From Gnetum montanum (Eukaryota > Streptophyta > Gnetopsida > Gnetales > Gnetaceae): a stretch of 64,000 bases of DNA. The stretch is from assembly GCA_015680685.1 (NCBI GenBank), contig MNCI01030210.1:63454-127453 (forward strand), read 5' to 3'. Positions 21,970-33,348 of this stretch are shown piece by piece. The notes beneath the pieces were generated by a model. That model was not told the origin of the DNA and made no database searches. It worked only from the letters and a program-made list of their open reading frames with translations. Position 1 is the stretch's first letter, and each line of letters starts with the position of its first letter. Both the position numbers and the translations under genes were made by a program.

Positions 21970-22545
21970 ATAGTCTTGGCATCATGACTTAAAATTGATA
22001 CCATAGAATAGTCCTGGCATCATGACTTAAAACTGATACCATAGAATAGTCCTGGCATCATGACTTAAAACTGATACCACAGAGTAGTCCTAGCATCAAG
22101 CCTTAAAACTAATACCACAGAGTAGTCCTGGAATCATGACTTAAAACTGATACCACAAAGTAGTCTTGGAATCATGACTTAAAACTAGTACCACAAAGTA
22201 GTCCTAGCATCATGACTTAAAAATGATACCACAAAGTAGTCCTGGAATCATGAATTAAAACTGATACCACAAAGTAGTCTTGGCATCATGACTTAAAACT
22301 AATACCATAGAGTAGTCCTGGCATCATGACTTAAAATTGATACCACAGAGCAGTCCTGCATCATGACTTAAAACTAATACCACAGAGAAGTCCTAGCATC
22401 ATGACTTAAAACTGATACCATAGAGTAGTCCTAGCATCATGACTTAAAATTTATACCACAAAGTAGTCTTGGCATCATGACTTAAAACCGATACCACAGA
22501 GTAGTCCTGGCATCATGACTTAAAACTAATACCATAGAGCCTTGT
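21970..22545 (+). repeat. 38-bp tandem array after B integrase
   Basis: About fifteen copies of a 38-bp unit containing AGTCCTGGCATCATGACTTA followed by AAACTGATACCACAGAGT. Copies differ by a few transitions. It occupies the same position as the repeats after IN in A1 and A2. Confidence 0.92.
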
Positions 22546-23873
22546 CTGGTATGACACTAAATTGCTACAATAGTCTGCTATGATTATAAACTAGTAATGC
22601 ATCATCAGCTATGACACTAAACTAACGTCGTCCAAGGGGTTATTATGTGAAACTAATCCACAACAGTCTGCTAAGACTATAAACTGGTGACATCATCAAT
22701 AGCCAGGAAAACTTGAAAAGATGTGTTGCTACAATCGGCTATTCATATTCCACAAAGACCTGCTGCATGATTTATCTCATAGGCTCTAATAAAGCTAATG
22801 TTGTTCATGATTTTGTCTACTTTGAAAATTGCACACAATGACTCCATCTCCTTGTTTAAAGTGTTTAGCTGATTGTTTCATTTGTGGTTTTCTTGTCTTC
22901 TTAGAGTTGTGTTTGCAGGATGACACCTCTGAGGCATTCGTGCATAGTTGCACTTCATCATGATGATGAGGTATCACATTTCTCCTAACACATGAAACAA
23001 TCAATCCATTCATGAGTACATTCCCAATTCCTGATGCATCACCTATTTCCTTCATCATGTCCCAATTATCCTACTCAGTTATACCCCCAGATACATTCCA
23101 CTTAACTCAACACTCTTGATACATTGTTGCACACTGTAACTCCCTAAGCAGTCACAATGCAAAACACAGTACATAATGCATGACATAAAATGCAAGCACT
23201 CGAACATGAGCATAGCATTAAAAGCAAGCTATTTTAAAAAGACCAAAGAGAAAAAGAAAAGCAAAAGAAAAAGAAAGACAAAAAAAGGAAAAAATAAAAG
23301 AAAAGAAAAAAGAAAAAAAAACAAAAAGGAAAAAGAAAAAAAAGGTCAAAGAGAAAAATGCATGGAAAAGGTCTTCATGATCCCGTTAACATCATGAACC
23401 ATGGACTATTGGCTCTTCTCATACAAGCCCCAGGCGAGAAGGCAATTGTCTTGAAAAATAGTTACACTCGTGTCTCAAAGAGACCATGTTACACATCATC
23501 ACATGGCTTTGGTGATTTACAATGGGCCCTACAAATACTCTATAAGAGTCCCATTTCTACAAAGAATGCACCTCCTATGTCTTGGTTTTGAGTCTGCTAA
23601 AAACCCTGCTATTGACAAGGACCAATGACATAACTTGTTCACGAGAGAGCATTCCTCTCCCAAAAATTCGAAGAACAATTTCTTGGCTTCCCTTGTTACA
23701 ACCAATCCCCTCCCCTTGCATCTCAAACTACATTTCCTTGATCCCATGTACTTTTGAAAATGGTGCGATGACATCTAGCCAAGGGTTTAGAGTTAATGTT
23801 TGGTACTTTGTCGTTCATGGTGTTTTGCACTTTTTTGTCGACGCCTCCTGGGTGGATTCCTCCAAACATCAAC
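22546..23873. other. B 3' noncoding region
   Basis: No gene is seen. The first 200 bp hold degenerate CTGCTATGACTATAAACTAG copies. The rest is unique sequence with a long purine tract (23235-23365). Confidence 0.55.
23235..23365 (+). repeat. Purine-rich low-complexity tract
   Basis: About 130 bp of almost pure A and G on the plus strand (AAAGAGAAAAAG-type units). It lies about 520 bp upstream of the true polypurine tract and could act as a secondary primer or a triplex former. Confidence 0.8.
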
Positions 23874-23886
23874 AAAGGGGGGCCAA
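23873..23886 (+). other. B polypurine tract
   Basis: AAAGGGGGGCCAA directly precedes the 3' LTR start TGAAACACC at 23887. It is the plus-strand primer site. Confidence 0.85.
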
Positions 23887-24177
23887 TGAAACACCACTAA
23901 TTTTGGCCTAACACTTTGAAACAAGAAAAACTCAAGCCCTTTCAAGCATTCGGGAGGAAAAATTTAACTAGGCAGGGAGCTCAAGTCCAGCTCGTGCAAG
24001 CCAGCTTGATCACACTGTCAAGCTAGCTTGCCCTCAATGTGAGCAGCTCCAACAGTTTTAAAATCAAATAAAAAGTGGTCCAAATCTAAGGGTTCAAGTC
24101 ATCCTCAAGAGCTTCTAATGTCCACTCCAAGTCTCAGCATTCAGGAGTCCAAATTTCAAGCCAGACTACACAGTTTT

Positions 24178-24557
24178 TGCAGGTCACGCTGGGCAGTGAT
24201 GCTGGGCGTGACCACAACATGACCAACTCTGGGAGCCTCAAAACTAAGCCAAAATGGCTCGATTTCAAGCGTGCAAGTCATCCTCAGGGTTCACTATTGA
24301 TAACTATGGGTCTCAGGCTTTAGAAATTCTAGATTTTAGCTCAAAATTACAAGTTTTTAGGGTCACACTACAGGTCACGCTGGGCAGTCATGCTGGGCGT
24401 GACCACAGCGTGACCAACTTTTAGAGCCCTAAAACTAAGTCAAAATGACTTGATTTCAAGGGTATCCTCAAGGTCCACTATTGATAACTATGGGTCCTAG
24501 GCTTTAGAAATTCCAGATTTCAACTCAAAATTTGCAAGTTTTCATGGGTTTTTGCAG
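24178..24557 (+). repeat. Two ~190-bp tandem repeats in B U3
   Basis: Copies at about 24178-24369 and 24370-24556 each begin CAGGTCACGCTGGGCAG and include GTGACCACAG/ACGTGACC-type inverted motifs and CACTATTGATAACTATGGG. A third, partial copy starts at 24557. They are typical of enhancer-like U3 repeats. Confidence 0.8.
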
Positions 24558-25245
24558 GTCACGCTACAACGTGACCTACCCAAAACAACTCCAAATCAAA
24601 CACATCCAAGCTCAAATTTCCAGATCTAGATGACACATAGGCAAGAAACAGTTGTGTTTAAAAATAGGCTTCAAAAATTCCAAATTTGGTGTCAAAAATT
24701 ACATTTTTCATACCTCATGCTCAAGTCACGCTGGGGTCACACCCAGCATGACTGCCTAGCGTGATTGCCAGTCACGCTCTCACAAAGATGCTTCAAACGC
24801 ATGTTGAAGACATGTGGAAGCATAGAAAACTCATGTTGGAAGCCTTGGTTAAACAGAGCTATCTTGAATAGGCTCAAATCAACATCTCGACATCCTCGAG
24901 CGGTTGGTCCATGGTCAAGTGAGCGGGGGTTGAATTTCTCTTGTTGTACATTTCATTGTAAATCCACATGTGCGGGCATGTCAGGGCCTCATGTCTAAAT
25001 TAAATGTACTTTCATGGGCTTGAATAACCCTTAAATTGTAAAATGCAATGTACCTGGTCAAGAACATAGCTTGCTGACGCACATCCAACTTGTGCACAAC
25101 TGTCCAACACACATCCAACTCTCACCAACACACATCCAACCCGAGCACAACTGTCCATTGGACACATGTTACTAGATTTTATTTCCTCTCATCTCACAAC
25201 CATTGATTCTATTCTTGAATTTAGTGCCTGAGCCTGATCCAACCC

Positions 25246-25253
25246 TATAAATA
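25246..25253 (+). promoter_or_regulatory. TATA box in B 3' LTR
   Basis: TATAAATA in the context CCAACCCTATAAATACCCTG. It points into the resumed antisense gene of A1. Confidence 0.55.
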
Positions 25254-25766
25254 CCCTGTTAATTCACATAAATCGAGGTTGGCAATTGGAGACATTGGTA
25301 ATTCTGAGAAAGTACAGAACCTACAATCCTTGGGTGCTTGACATACCTGACTGTTGGCATCCAAGAATTTCTCACATCCATCACATCACATCATCGCATC
25401 ATCACGTTACATCACCCCAGGGCTAGGCGTTCGACCTGCCATCTACACGTAACTATGCTTCGACCGGTGTACATCTTTTCTAATATTTTCATTCTGCCAA
25501 CCAAACATTATTTTCATTTTCTATTTTACATTATTTTTACATTTTTTCTCACATTATATTTTATGCACATTTACACATTTTAAGACATTGTTTACAATAA
25601 CCCCAGCTCTAGCCATAGCTTACACTCGGGGAAGTCCTTGGTTGATTTGCTTCGTTTACTTTTCCAGCTTGCCCTTGGGTGAAGGTAGGGTCAACTGTGT
25701 CTGCCCGATGATCTCTGGGTGTCTATTTTCCTTTCCAGCATTACACCAACGATTTAGGTCAATACA

Positions 25767-25771
25767 CCCAA
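25767..25771. repeat. Right target-site duplication of B
   Basis: CCCAA, paired with CCCGA at 9147-9151. Confidence 0.8.
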
Positions 25772-27361
25772 AGAAGAGATGAAAGTAGAGGATGCCAAGG
25801 TCATTTCGGATGAGCTAGGAAAAGAGAAGCAGTTTGTCACCGGTGAGTTTGACTTTTCCTCAAAGGGTAAACCTCATGCTACTACCCTTGGGGGTTTTGT
25901 TAAATTGATTTTTGCATTATCGTAATGCTTCAATCGCCTTTATGTCTATTATACTATGTCTAACTTACTTTATTGCATGTACTAGGTATTTCTGGTAATA
26001 AGAGCACACCTTTGTTAATAACCCCAACTTAGCATTGGGGTGAGACTCCTGATATGTTCGCCTTTATGGAGGGCATTGTGAACGACATGATCAGTCTGCT
26101 AGAGAAAATAGATCCTAAGATTGGTATGTCACTATTATTACATAGGGATTTTTGGCATTGCGACATTGCATTATTTTGTTGCGTCTAACGATTATTTTTT
26201 ATGTTATAGGATCTTGCCTCAGATGGGATCCCAAAGAGCCCATTGACTTAGACACTACCCTTGAATCCTCACCAGAGGTGATCGAAGTGCCACGTAGCCT
26301 TTATGATGAAATGTGTAAATGTGCATTACACTCGGCCCGCTCTTTATGGGAGTGTTAGAACGTGAATGAAGATCTTTGGAAGAGGTTGCAGAAAACAAAA
26401 AAGGAGAAAAAGGCCCTAACTGATAGGGTTGAGGACTTGGCATCTCAAAATGAATTTCTACAAGCTCGAGAGACCAATGATGAGAATTGGTGGATGGCCA
26501 TGATTGACTATGCCCATTATTGGATGGTTGTCAGAAACAGTGTCCAAGCTAGCTGTGAGCTCATTGAGTAGTGGATGCAAATGGAACACCTAGCCCAGAA
26601 GAACCAAGATTGGAAGGATTTTAGCACAAGGGTTCAAGCATCGAGGTAGGCACAAAAGGACCATAAGCACATGTATAAGCGAGAAAGTGTCACCTACTGC
26701 CAACATTACAAGGATTTTATTGTTGAAGCATGGTCCCTCCAGCTATTCCTCGATGTCATTGGTGCTTCTTGAGCATACAAAAAGTTTTAGGAGAAAGTGA
26801 TAGTAAGAACCTCCCTAGAGAGAGAAATAACCCTCCCTGGTAGAGAGACCACTGTACCTTCCATCTTCCCTGAACCACCTCGATGGACTCCTATGGAAAA
26901 GGGAAAGGTCAAGGCTGGAACTGATCTAGGAGATGGCGTTTGATCTGAACTTACCAAGGACGAGATCATGCAATGCCTATGGGTTGGCTTGGAACAAATT
27001 CCTTTCATGGCTGACGTAGGACCATCACAAGTTGTAGGACTATTGTATTGTTATTATATGTAGTTTTCGGTGGTGATGCTAACATGTGTTTCATGTAAAA
27101 TTGTAGGATCGACACGAAGAGGGTCCTCATGAAGAGGAGCGTAATGGAGATGATGGTCCTGAAGAAGAGGGTCTCCATGAGGAGGAGCCCCACAAAGATG
27201 ATCAACCTCACGAAAAGGATCCCCATGAGGAAGAGCCTCGTAGAGAGGATTGCCTCCATGAAGAGACACCACTCGAAGAAGGTCCTTATGAGGATGATCT
27301 TCATGAGGCAGAGATGGAGTTGAATGACATAGGTGGAAGTAGTAATAAAAAAAATGTGTAA
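25767..27361 (+). pseudogene. Antisense accessory gene of A1, exons 5-8 (3' part)
   Basis: This continues 6294-9151 after the B insertion. Exons: rest of exon 5 to 25842 (ACCG|GTGAGT), exon 6 25986-26123, exon 7 26210-27030, exon 8 27107-27361. The first five bases are the B target-site duplication. Exon 7 begins LRWDPKEPIDLD and contains a heptad-like helical segment (LWKRLQKTKKEKKALTDRV) followed by DYAHYWMVVRN. Its end has PRWTPMEKGKVKAGTDLGDG and MQCLWVGLEQIPF. Exon 8 is strikingly acidic, with repeated EEG/HEEE/PHE units, and ends at TAA 27359. All exons align with A2 exons 55757-54078. In-frame stops (for example after SLWEC) mark it as dead. Location (nucleus, virion) and function are unknown. 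Confidence 0.72.
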
Positions 27362-27487
27362 CATGGCTATATTGGCCAACATTTTGTTATAATGAAATGG
27401 AGTAAAGGAAAATGTTCTTCTATCTGTGTGATATAAATATTTCAGTTTTTATGAAGTGAAATGTATTGTTAGAAGGGTTACACTTTT

Positions 27488-27963
27488 TAGGCCACTATAG
27501 GCTATTAATAGTTTAAGGCCATTTTGGGCCAGACCATCGTAAGTGTAAAAGGGTAAATAAAATTGCTAGTTTTAGGCCATAGTAGGTCACAACTAGTTTA
27601 AGGCCATTTCAGGCTAGACCATCGTAAGCGTAAAAGTGTAAACAAAATTGCCAATTTTAGGCCATAGTGGGCCGTAAGTAGTTTAAGGCCATTTCAGGCC
27701 ATAGCATTGTAAGCGTAAAAGAATAAAAAAAATTGCTAGTTTTAGGCCATAGTGGGCCATAACTAGTTTATGGCCATTTTGGGCCATAGCATCATAAGCA
27801 TAAAAGAATAAACAAAATTTCCAGTTTTAGGCCATAGCAGGCCGTAACTAGTTTAAGGCAATTTCGGGCCATAGCATCGTAAGCGTAAAAGAATAAACAA
27901 AATTGCCAGTTTTAGGCTGTAGCAAGCCGTAACTAGTTTAAGGCCAATTTGGGCCATAGCATC
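27488..27963 (-). repeat. 85-bp tandem array after A1 protease
   Basis: About six copies of an 85-bp unit containing TTTTAGGCCATAGTGGGCC, AACTAGTTTAAGGCCATTT and GCATCGTAAGCGTAAAAG. On the element strand the core is GGCCTAAAACTGG/GGCCTTAAACTAG, as in C (46255-46965) and A2 (53560-53905). Confidence 0.88.
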
Positions 27964-28067
27964 ATGTGAAAAAGTGTAATAAGGATAATGCGGAAAGAGA
28001 GAGTGTAAATTGCGTAACAGTAAACAATGTGGACTAATGTGACATGTCACACCAACATGTTTCTTAG

Positions 28068-28860
28068 CTAGATCCGTAGTTGCTTCTTGATTGTCTTTAG
28101 TTTTGGCGATGCGTATGGACGAGGAAACTTATTACAGTATTTCTCTATGCTATCATCTTCTCCCTGAAAGGGTAGTCTATTCTAAGACAAGCTTACATTA
28201 GCCATTGTGTTGACCTGTTTAGTTGTTGGGGCAGGGGTTTGATCTTCGGGGATTTCAATCTCCAAATCCTGTTCCATTTCCATATTGTTAACCACTTGGG
28301 GGGGGGGGTAATCTTATCACCATGGATTATCACTTCTCCCCCTGCATAGGGCAAGTGGATCTCTTGATGAATGGGTGATGAGACTGCCCTTAATTGAGCT
28401 AACCAGGACCTCCTAAAGATTAAGTTGAAACCAGGCATCTCCTTGACGACGATAAACACTGCGTCTGTGGGGAATTGGTCTCCCACTATGAAGTTGATGT
28501 GTACTATTCCCTTGACTTGCACTCATGCCCCATTGAATGACTTCAAACATGACATTTTCATGGGACTAATTTGGTCGATCAAACCCAGTTTATCCACTAT
28601 GGGGTATGGAATGACATTGGCAGCTAGCCCGTCATCTACGTGTACTCTTTGGATTCGGTATTGGCCAACTCGGATAGTAATGAACATAGGTGCTGTTGTC
28701 ACTTGACCCTTCTCTATGTCATCCTTAATGGATTTTTCATGAAAGGTCAGTAGGAAAGACCGGGGTTGTTCAGTGACGAGGGGAAGCATGATCGAGTGAA
28801 TTGCCTCATCATCCGCTAGCAAGCTCTTGTCCATGGGTATGGATGTTAATATGCGAACCA
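28068..28860 (-). pseudogene. A1 protease (retropepsin)
   Basis: The active-site segment HVDDGLAANVIPY lies at about 28650-28610, followed by KLGLIDQISP, GDQFPTD and GFNLIFRRSWLAQLRAVSSPIH. The DDG here is DTG-like. A run of eleven G (28298-28308 on the plus strand) coincides with a frameshift. In the corrected frame the tail continues VVNNMEMEQ and on to KKQLRI-stop at 28068, matching the B and A2 ends. Confidence 0.78.
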
Positions 28861-31848
28861 TGGCCTCATGATGCTTTTGTGATGTCATCAACAAGTCATA
28901 GAGGCTTAGCATTGTATTTTTTTGTTTAAGAGCCTGCTTAACTTGTGTAAAAGCATCGAGGAGATCACATCCATGATTTGGTTGTTTGTCACTCTTCTCT
29001 TCTTCCATTCATCCCAGGAGTCGAATCTCTCGAGGAGGAATGGTTTCTAGTTGAGGGTTGCATTTTCTTGGGTTGGGAGAAGCTGGTCTCATTTGCGTAG
29101 CATCATCTATTTTAGAGGATGGGACCAAGGGTGCCGAGGCGAGGGGCATAGGCTTGGGAAGCCCCAACATAAGTCGGTCCTTGGCTGTGTTACCCATCAT
29201 ACATCCTTCTCCTTTCCTATTAGGTTGTGATTGGAGCCTTGACTTAGAGATTTTCTCTTGCATAGCAGGAGCAAATGATGGCTTTGGCACCCTGATGACA
29301 AAGGGTGCCATAGGTATGAGCGTGGGTTGGGCCATAGCTTTACCAATAGTGGGCTGTGGAACAAAGGTAGGAGATGGGACTTGAAGGATGAAAGGTTGTC
29401 ACTGAACTGCACCCATCAATGTTAACGGGCTTGTTGTCTGAGGTAGGAGAGGAGGTACATGCAACACAAAAGGTTTTTTTGGCTGTGCCTGGCCATCACC
29501 CTCTGTACGCACTACTTTGATAGTGTACCCTATGTTATTTGTCTTTAACCGGTTTAGGTACACATGCATGGATTGGTTTTCTAGATGGACTGGACTACTT
29601 CTATCTAAGATCAATTTACCTCGGTTGATCATGTGTTACATTTCATCTTTCAATGCCCATCAGTAATCTATGTCATGACCACAGAATTGGTGGTATTCGC
29701 AAAACCAATCCAACCTTAAGTTCTTGGGAACTGACGATTTGTTAGGCAGGTCCAAGGAGGGGTTATTGAGCAGCTCACAATGGCGCTTGTGGTGTTTTAG
29801 AGTCTCCTCAGACACCATCTTGTGTTGGATGTGGCTAGTTTCCAATCATTTCTTCAGAAGTTCTAAAGGCTTTACAGGTAGAGTCGTGTATTTTGAGTGA
29901 TCTTTATGCTCAAATTTAGGCCTCGGTTGTGGGGGCACCTCAAGGGCAGGTGTTGTTTCCTGCTCAGCACTATTTGAACTAGTTGTGGGCTCAGCAAGCA
30001 CTGTAGATGCCTTTTTGTTGTTATTTTTCTTTTTAGCCCCTTCGGCTACAGTCGCTACCATTGTTGTTGCAGATTTGCCCTTGTCTTTGCTCTTGTTATG
30101 GGCATTTTTGTAGACCACATATGCTACGTCTTTACTAGCCTTGGCCATGTCTTGAATGCTCTTAGTTTGAGCGAAGGCTTGGCTGAGGGAGCAGGGTGTG
30201 AGGTAATACAGTTTAGACTTGATAAAGTCATTGACTGCACCCTTGAAGATTGCCAATAGATGAGCCTCCGCGATGGGTTCACGGATTTCGTTCAAGATGG
30301 TGCTTCATCGCTATATAAACTTTTGGGCTGGCTCGAGTGGATCCTACTTAACTCCCATTAACTAGTCCAACGTGACTTTCAGTTTTAGGTTATATTTGAA
30401 ATGAGTCATGAATTGAGTTAGCAGCTCTTCCAAGGTTGCAATGGAAGAGCATGGAAGTGCACGATACCAATCTAAATCTTTACCCGTTAGGAACATAGTA
30501 AAGACATGGATGATGGTATGTGACCATTGTTGCAATAACAAAAGCTCTGACTTGAAGGTAACTAGATGGGCATTGGGATCGCCTTCCCCATTATATTCCG
30601 TAAAGTGGGGGAGTGGCATCCTAGGAGGTAATGATAAAACAAGTACTTCTGGACTGATAGGATCATCATGGTAAAAATCTATGACTTTTATTATGTCAAA
30701 ACCAGTAGCCTTGAGGCATTTAACCTCCTCGGTAAGGGTTTGGATAAGCTAGAAGGCTTGATCCAAACTTATGGGTGAAGAAGTTAGTTATGAAACAGTA
30801 GGGGGAACCACATTGGGTGGAGGGATAGGGGTAGCAACATGGCCTGTGAATGATGTAGTCAGAACCATCCCTACAGGAGGTATCGTCTGTGTCATCCACC
30901 ACCTGGTAGGTGATACAGGTGGGGCTACCATGGTCAATTATGCCATAGGGTATGCTGTTTGCATAGCCGAGGGGATAGGCAATGACCCTGTAGTTGGGTT
31001 TACTGCTTGCGGGACTTGGCCTTGATTATGTGGGTGATAAGACATCTGCATAGATTGTGCAAAAAAAGGTGATGTATTCGGAGCCCACCACACAACAGTG
31101 GCTAGTTCTACCATCAATGGTTGTGCAGGAGCAACAGCTGGAATGGTAGAAGCAGTATGTAACTGCGAGGTAGGTACCACATGGACATGCGGTGATGTAG
31201 GCGTAGGTATATGATGGAATGGGTTGGATGACTGGGATTGTAGAGGAATGGTCTATGAAGGAACAACACCTAGGAAGGTAGCTGAAGAGAAGAAATGCTA
31301 GTGGGCCACATGCGCAACACGATCGGCAGTAGACGATGATAATGGCGTAGTGACCATGAATAGAGGATTTATACGGGATGCTGTAGGGGAAGGATCCATG
31401 ACAAAGTTAGTGTGACTGCCTTCCTCAAAATGGGCATCTAGGTCCTCCTGTCCATCGTGAGACACTTCCTCATTGAAAACTTTGTCTCGTTGTTCTGTTG
31501 ATGCTTTAGCCATCAACAGCTAATCCAACATCCATTGTTGCTGATCTGTTAGGGGTATGAAAGCATCAGGCGAAGGCACAAATTCCTTCCCATTATAGTA
31601 GATGAACTCGTATTCATGTTTTGCCTCAAGTTCTTGTGGTACATAGGCACGTTCGTCGCAAGCTTGGGATAGAGGAAGTTGTAGTGTTCTATGCACTGAG
31701 CATGTCCCTCTGGCTCTTTATTTTGAATCCCGAGGGACCGAAGTGGCCATACCGGACTAGCCAATGACTCAACAATAGTAGGAGTAATCTGCACTATCTA
31801 GGGGTTTTCGAGGCTGGCGATGACCACAATGATGGTTAGTACAGCCAT
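28861..31848 (-). pseudogene. A1 gag
   Basis: It starts at ATG 31848 (MAVLTIIVV). The N-terminal domain has NKEPEGHAQCIEHYNFLYPK (31740-31680), then a Pro/Thr/Val-rich spacer. The core capsid block is at 30619-30362: PLPHFTEYNGEGDPNAHLV, DWYRALPCSS and THFKYNLK. A Lys-rich stretch (NKSKDKGKS) is at about 30100. The nucleocapsid motif FCEYHQFCGHDIDY is at 29700, with the final Cys replaced by a stop. The Pro-rich linker has PFVIRVPKPSF. Long open blocks remain (149 and 161 codons), so this is the best preserved gag in the window, but at least five stops or frameshifts are present. Confidence 0.82.
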
Positions 31849-32077
31849 TCTCTATGTAGCTCGAGAGTAATGATGACAAGAATAAAGATCACAAGGGCAA
31901 AGGAAAGCTAAGGCGAAAATGGGCTTTCTATCCTGCAGAATTCCAGGGGAATCATCGAAGCGACCGATTTGTACCACATAATCTCATAAATGACCATGGA
32001 GGTATTACATTTACGTCAATCGAAAATGGGTACAGACAGCTAACAGGACTACCCTTGAAACACAGATCAGAGGTTTA

Positions 32078-32096
32078 GGCCCTGCTTCTAGTGCCA
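32078..32096 (-). other. A1 primer binding site
   Basis: On the minus strand this is TGGCACTAGAAGCAGGGCC, 6 bp after the 5' LTR. It is the same motif as in B, A2 and C-prime. Confidence 0.82.
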
Positions 32097-32102
32097 GAAA
32101 AC

Positions 32103-33348
32103 TATAATAATGGAAAATGTCGGTCGCTGGAAATACCGAGCGATGTTCTGTGTACATAGTTCCAACCTCAAATTCATGTGAGGGCCATGTTGGAGAAAAC
32201 AAATCCGAGGTGCCCTGAACGGTCTTGTCAATTAGATAGGGACTTACTTAATCAGTAAATTTTGTAATAATTGGATCACAAGATGATGATTTTGATGAGA
32301 GGGAATGATATCAGTAATCTCGAAGGTAATGAGGATGATGTAAACGATGCAAAAAGATTATAAAATCTATGTAAATAAGATGTAATAGATTGAATTTGGA
32401 GAATGTGCGATCTCGAGATCTGGGATTTAGCTTAAAAACAAATGCGTTAAATACAATGGTTACAGATGGGCTTTGGTTTAGACAAAGCACATGTCAAGAA
32501 CAAGAAACTATTCAGAGATGAAACAAGTAAAGGCCGATCTACCTTGTTCTAGCCAATTTGGGTTCAAGGGAGTCAAACTCAAAGCAAAGTGTCTACTAAC
32601 TTGAAGTCTTTGGTGAAAAGCTCTTGTCGGTCACCGTCGATGCTCTTCTATTGCCAACTCTTTTTCCGCTCTCTCACCAGTCTTTGCAAAGAGATATTGC
32701 CAAAAATTTGCCAAAAATGCCAACAGTTGCCAACCTTTTCCAAAACAATTGCTAGCCCTTTGAACATTGTTTGCTGGGGTATTTATAAGATTAGGGTTAG
32801 GAGAAGAATGTGGTTTATATGACATGTGTCTTAGGCCCACAAAATACCGTTGACCTAATGTGCCATAGCTGAAGCTTGCAGCATTATGTTGCACTACGCT
32901 TCGAAGCATAGTATGACATAATCTACCCTTGTCTTTAGTGTTGCAGGATTTCCAGAGCTTTGATAACAGACTATCCTACGGTTACACTGCAATACGCTCA
33001 GGAGCATATCGTGGTGTAAGAACCGCTAATGCTTGAATTTTGCTATCCCCGTTGTTGCAACTAAATCAACTACCTATTTACATTATGCTATATTACGCTA
33101 CATAGCATAACGTGGCATAATATGCCAAAAGTTAAGATTTTCAATCATGGCCATCTTGCAAAGTTGAAGTGTTGTTGCTGTGCATCCCTCATTTCTATTC
33201 AATCCTCTTGAAGTCTACTATGCTGAGCTACATAGTGTAGCGTAGCAAGCCCTTAGCTGAAAAAAGAAGACTTGCTGAAATGTGTCACTTGTGGAAATAT
33301 TCGAGACCTTGCTGAATCATCGAGGTCTCAAAATTCTGTGGTGTTTCA
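32103..33348 (-). repeat. A1 5' LTR
   Basis: 1,246 bp on the minus strand, from TGAAACACC at 33348 to ...ATTATTATA at 32103. It aligns end to end with 715-1982. The terminal CA has decayed to TA. The TATA box is at 32781-32787 (minus strand). It is separated from its mate by 30 kb because of the nested B. Confidence 0.88.
32781..32787 (-). promoter_or_regulatory. TATA box in A1 5' LTR
   Basis: On the minus strand: CTTATAAATACCCC. Conserved with 1392 and 48552. Confidence 0.6.

Larger units (their letters stand above)
9152..25766 (+). mobile_element. Tat-lineage retrotransposon B, nested in A1
   Basis: The order is: inverted LTR arm (9152-10345), direct 5' LTR remainder (10370-11566), PBS, gag (11831-14529), PR (to 15537), satellite, short antisense gene (17984-16228), pol (18614-21952), satellite (21970-22545), polypurine tract and full 3' LTR (23887-25766). 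It belongs to the same lineage as A (same PBS sequence, dual RNase H, same layout) but to a different family, with unrelated LTR sequence except for the TGAAACACC start. It is inserted in exon 5 of the A1 antisense gene, so it is younger than A1. Coding frames are broken. Confidence 0.88.
23887..25766 (+). repeat. B 3' LTR (full length)
   Basis: 1,880 bp, from TGAAACACC to GGTCAATACA, followed by CCCAA. It is the only full-length LTR of B. The first ~690 bp (U3) are absent from both arms at the 5' end. It contains a tandem duplication (24178-24557) and a TATA box at 25246. Confidence 0.88.
715..33348 (-). mobile_element. Tat-lineage Ty3/gypsy retrotransposon A1, interrupted by element B
   Basis: The element reads right to left: 5' LTR 32103-33348, PBS 32078-32096, gag-PR 31848-28068, satellite 27488-27963, antisense gene on the plus strand (27361 back to 6294), pol 6290-3592, satellite, 3' noncoding region, polypurine tract and 3' LTR 715-1982. 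Without the nested element B (9152-25766) it is about 16.0 kb. The flanking 5-mers AAGAT (710-714) and GAGAC (33349-33353) match at 3 of 5 positions, the differences being transitions, consistent with an old target-site duplication. The two RNase H modules place it in the Tat lineage. All reading frames are broken. About 1 kb of 5' pol and about 300 bp of RT are deleted relative to A2. Confidence 0.88.

Noticed and set aside
21970-22545. Regular 38-bp repeats resembling a CRISPR array
   Set aside because: Units are contiguous with no unique spacers, and the context is a plant retrotransposon. It is a satellite.
23176-23397. Lys-rich 73-codon ORF
   Set aside because: Translation of a low-complexity purine tract.
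27005-27382. 125-codon minus-strand ORF with many Leu and Ile
   Set aside because: It is the shadow of the acidic exon 8 on the opposite strand.
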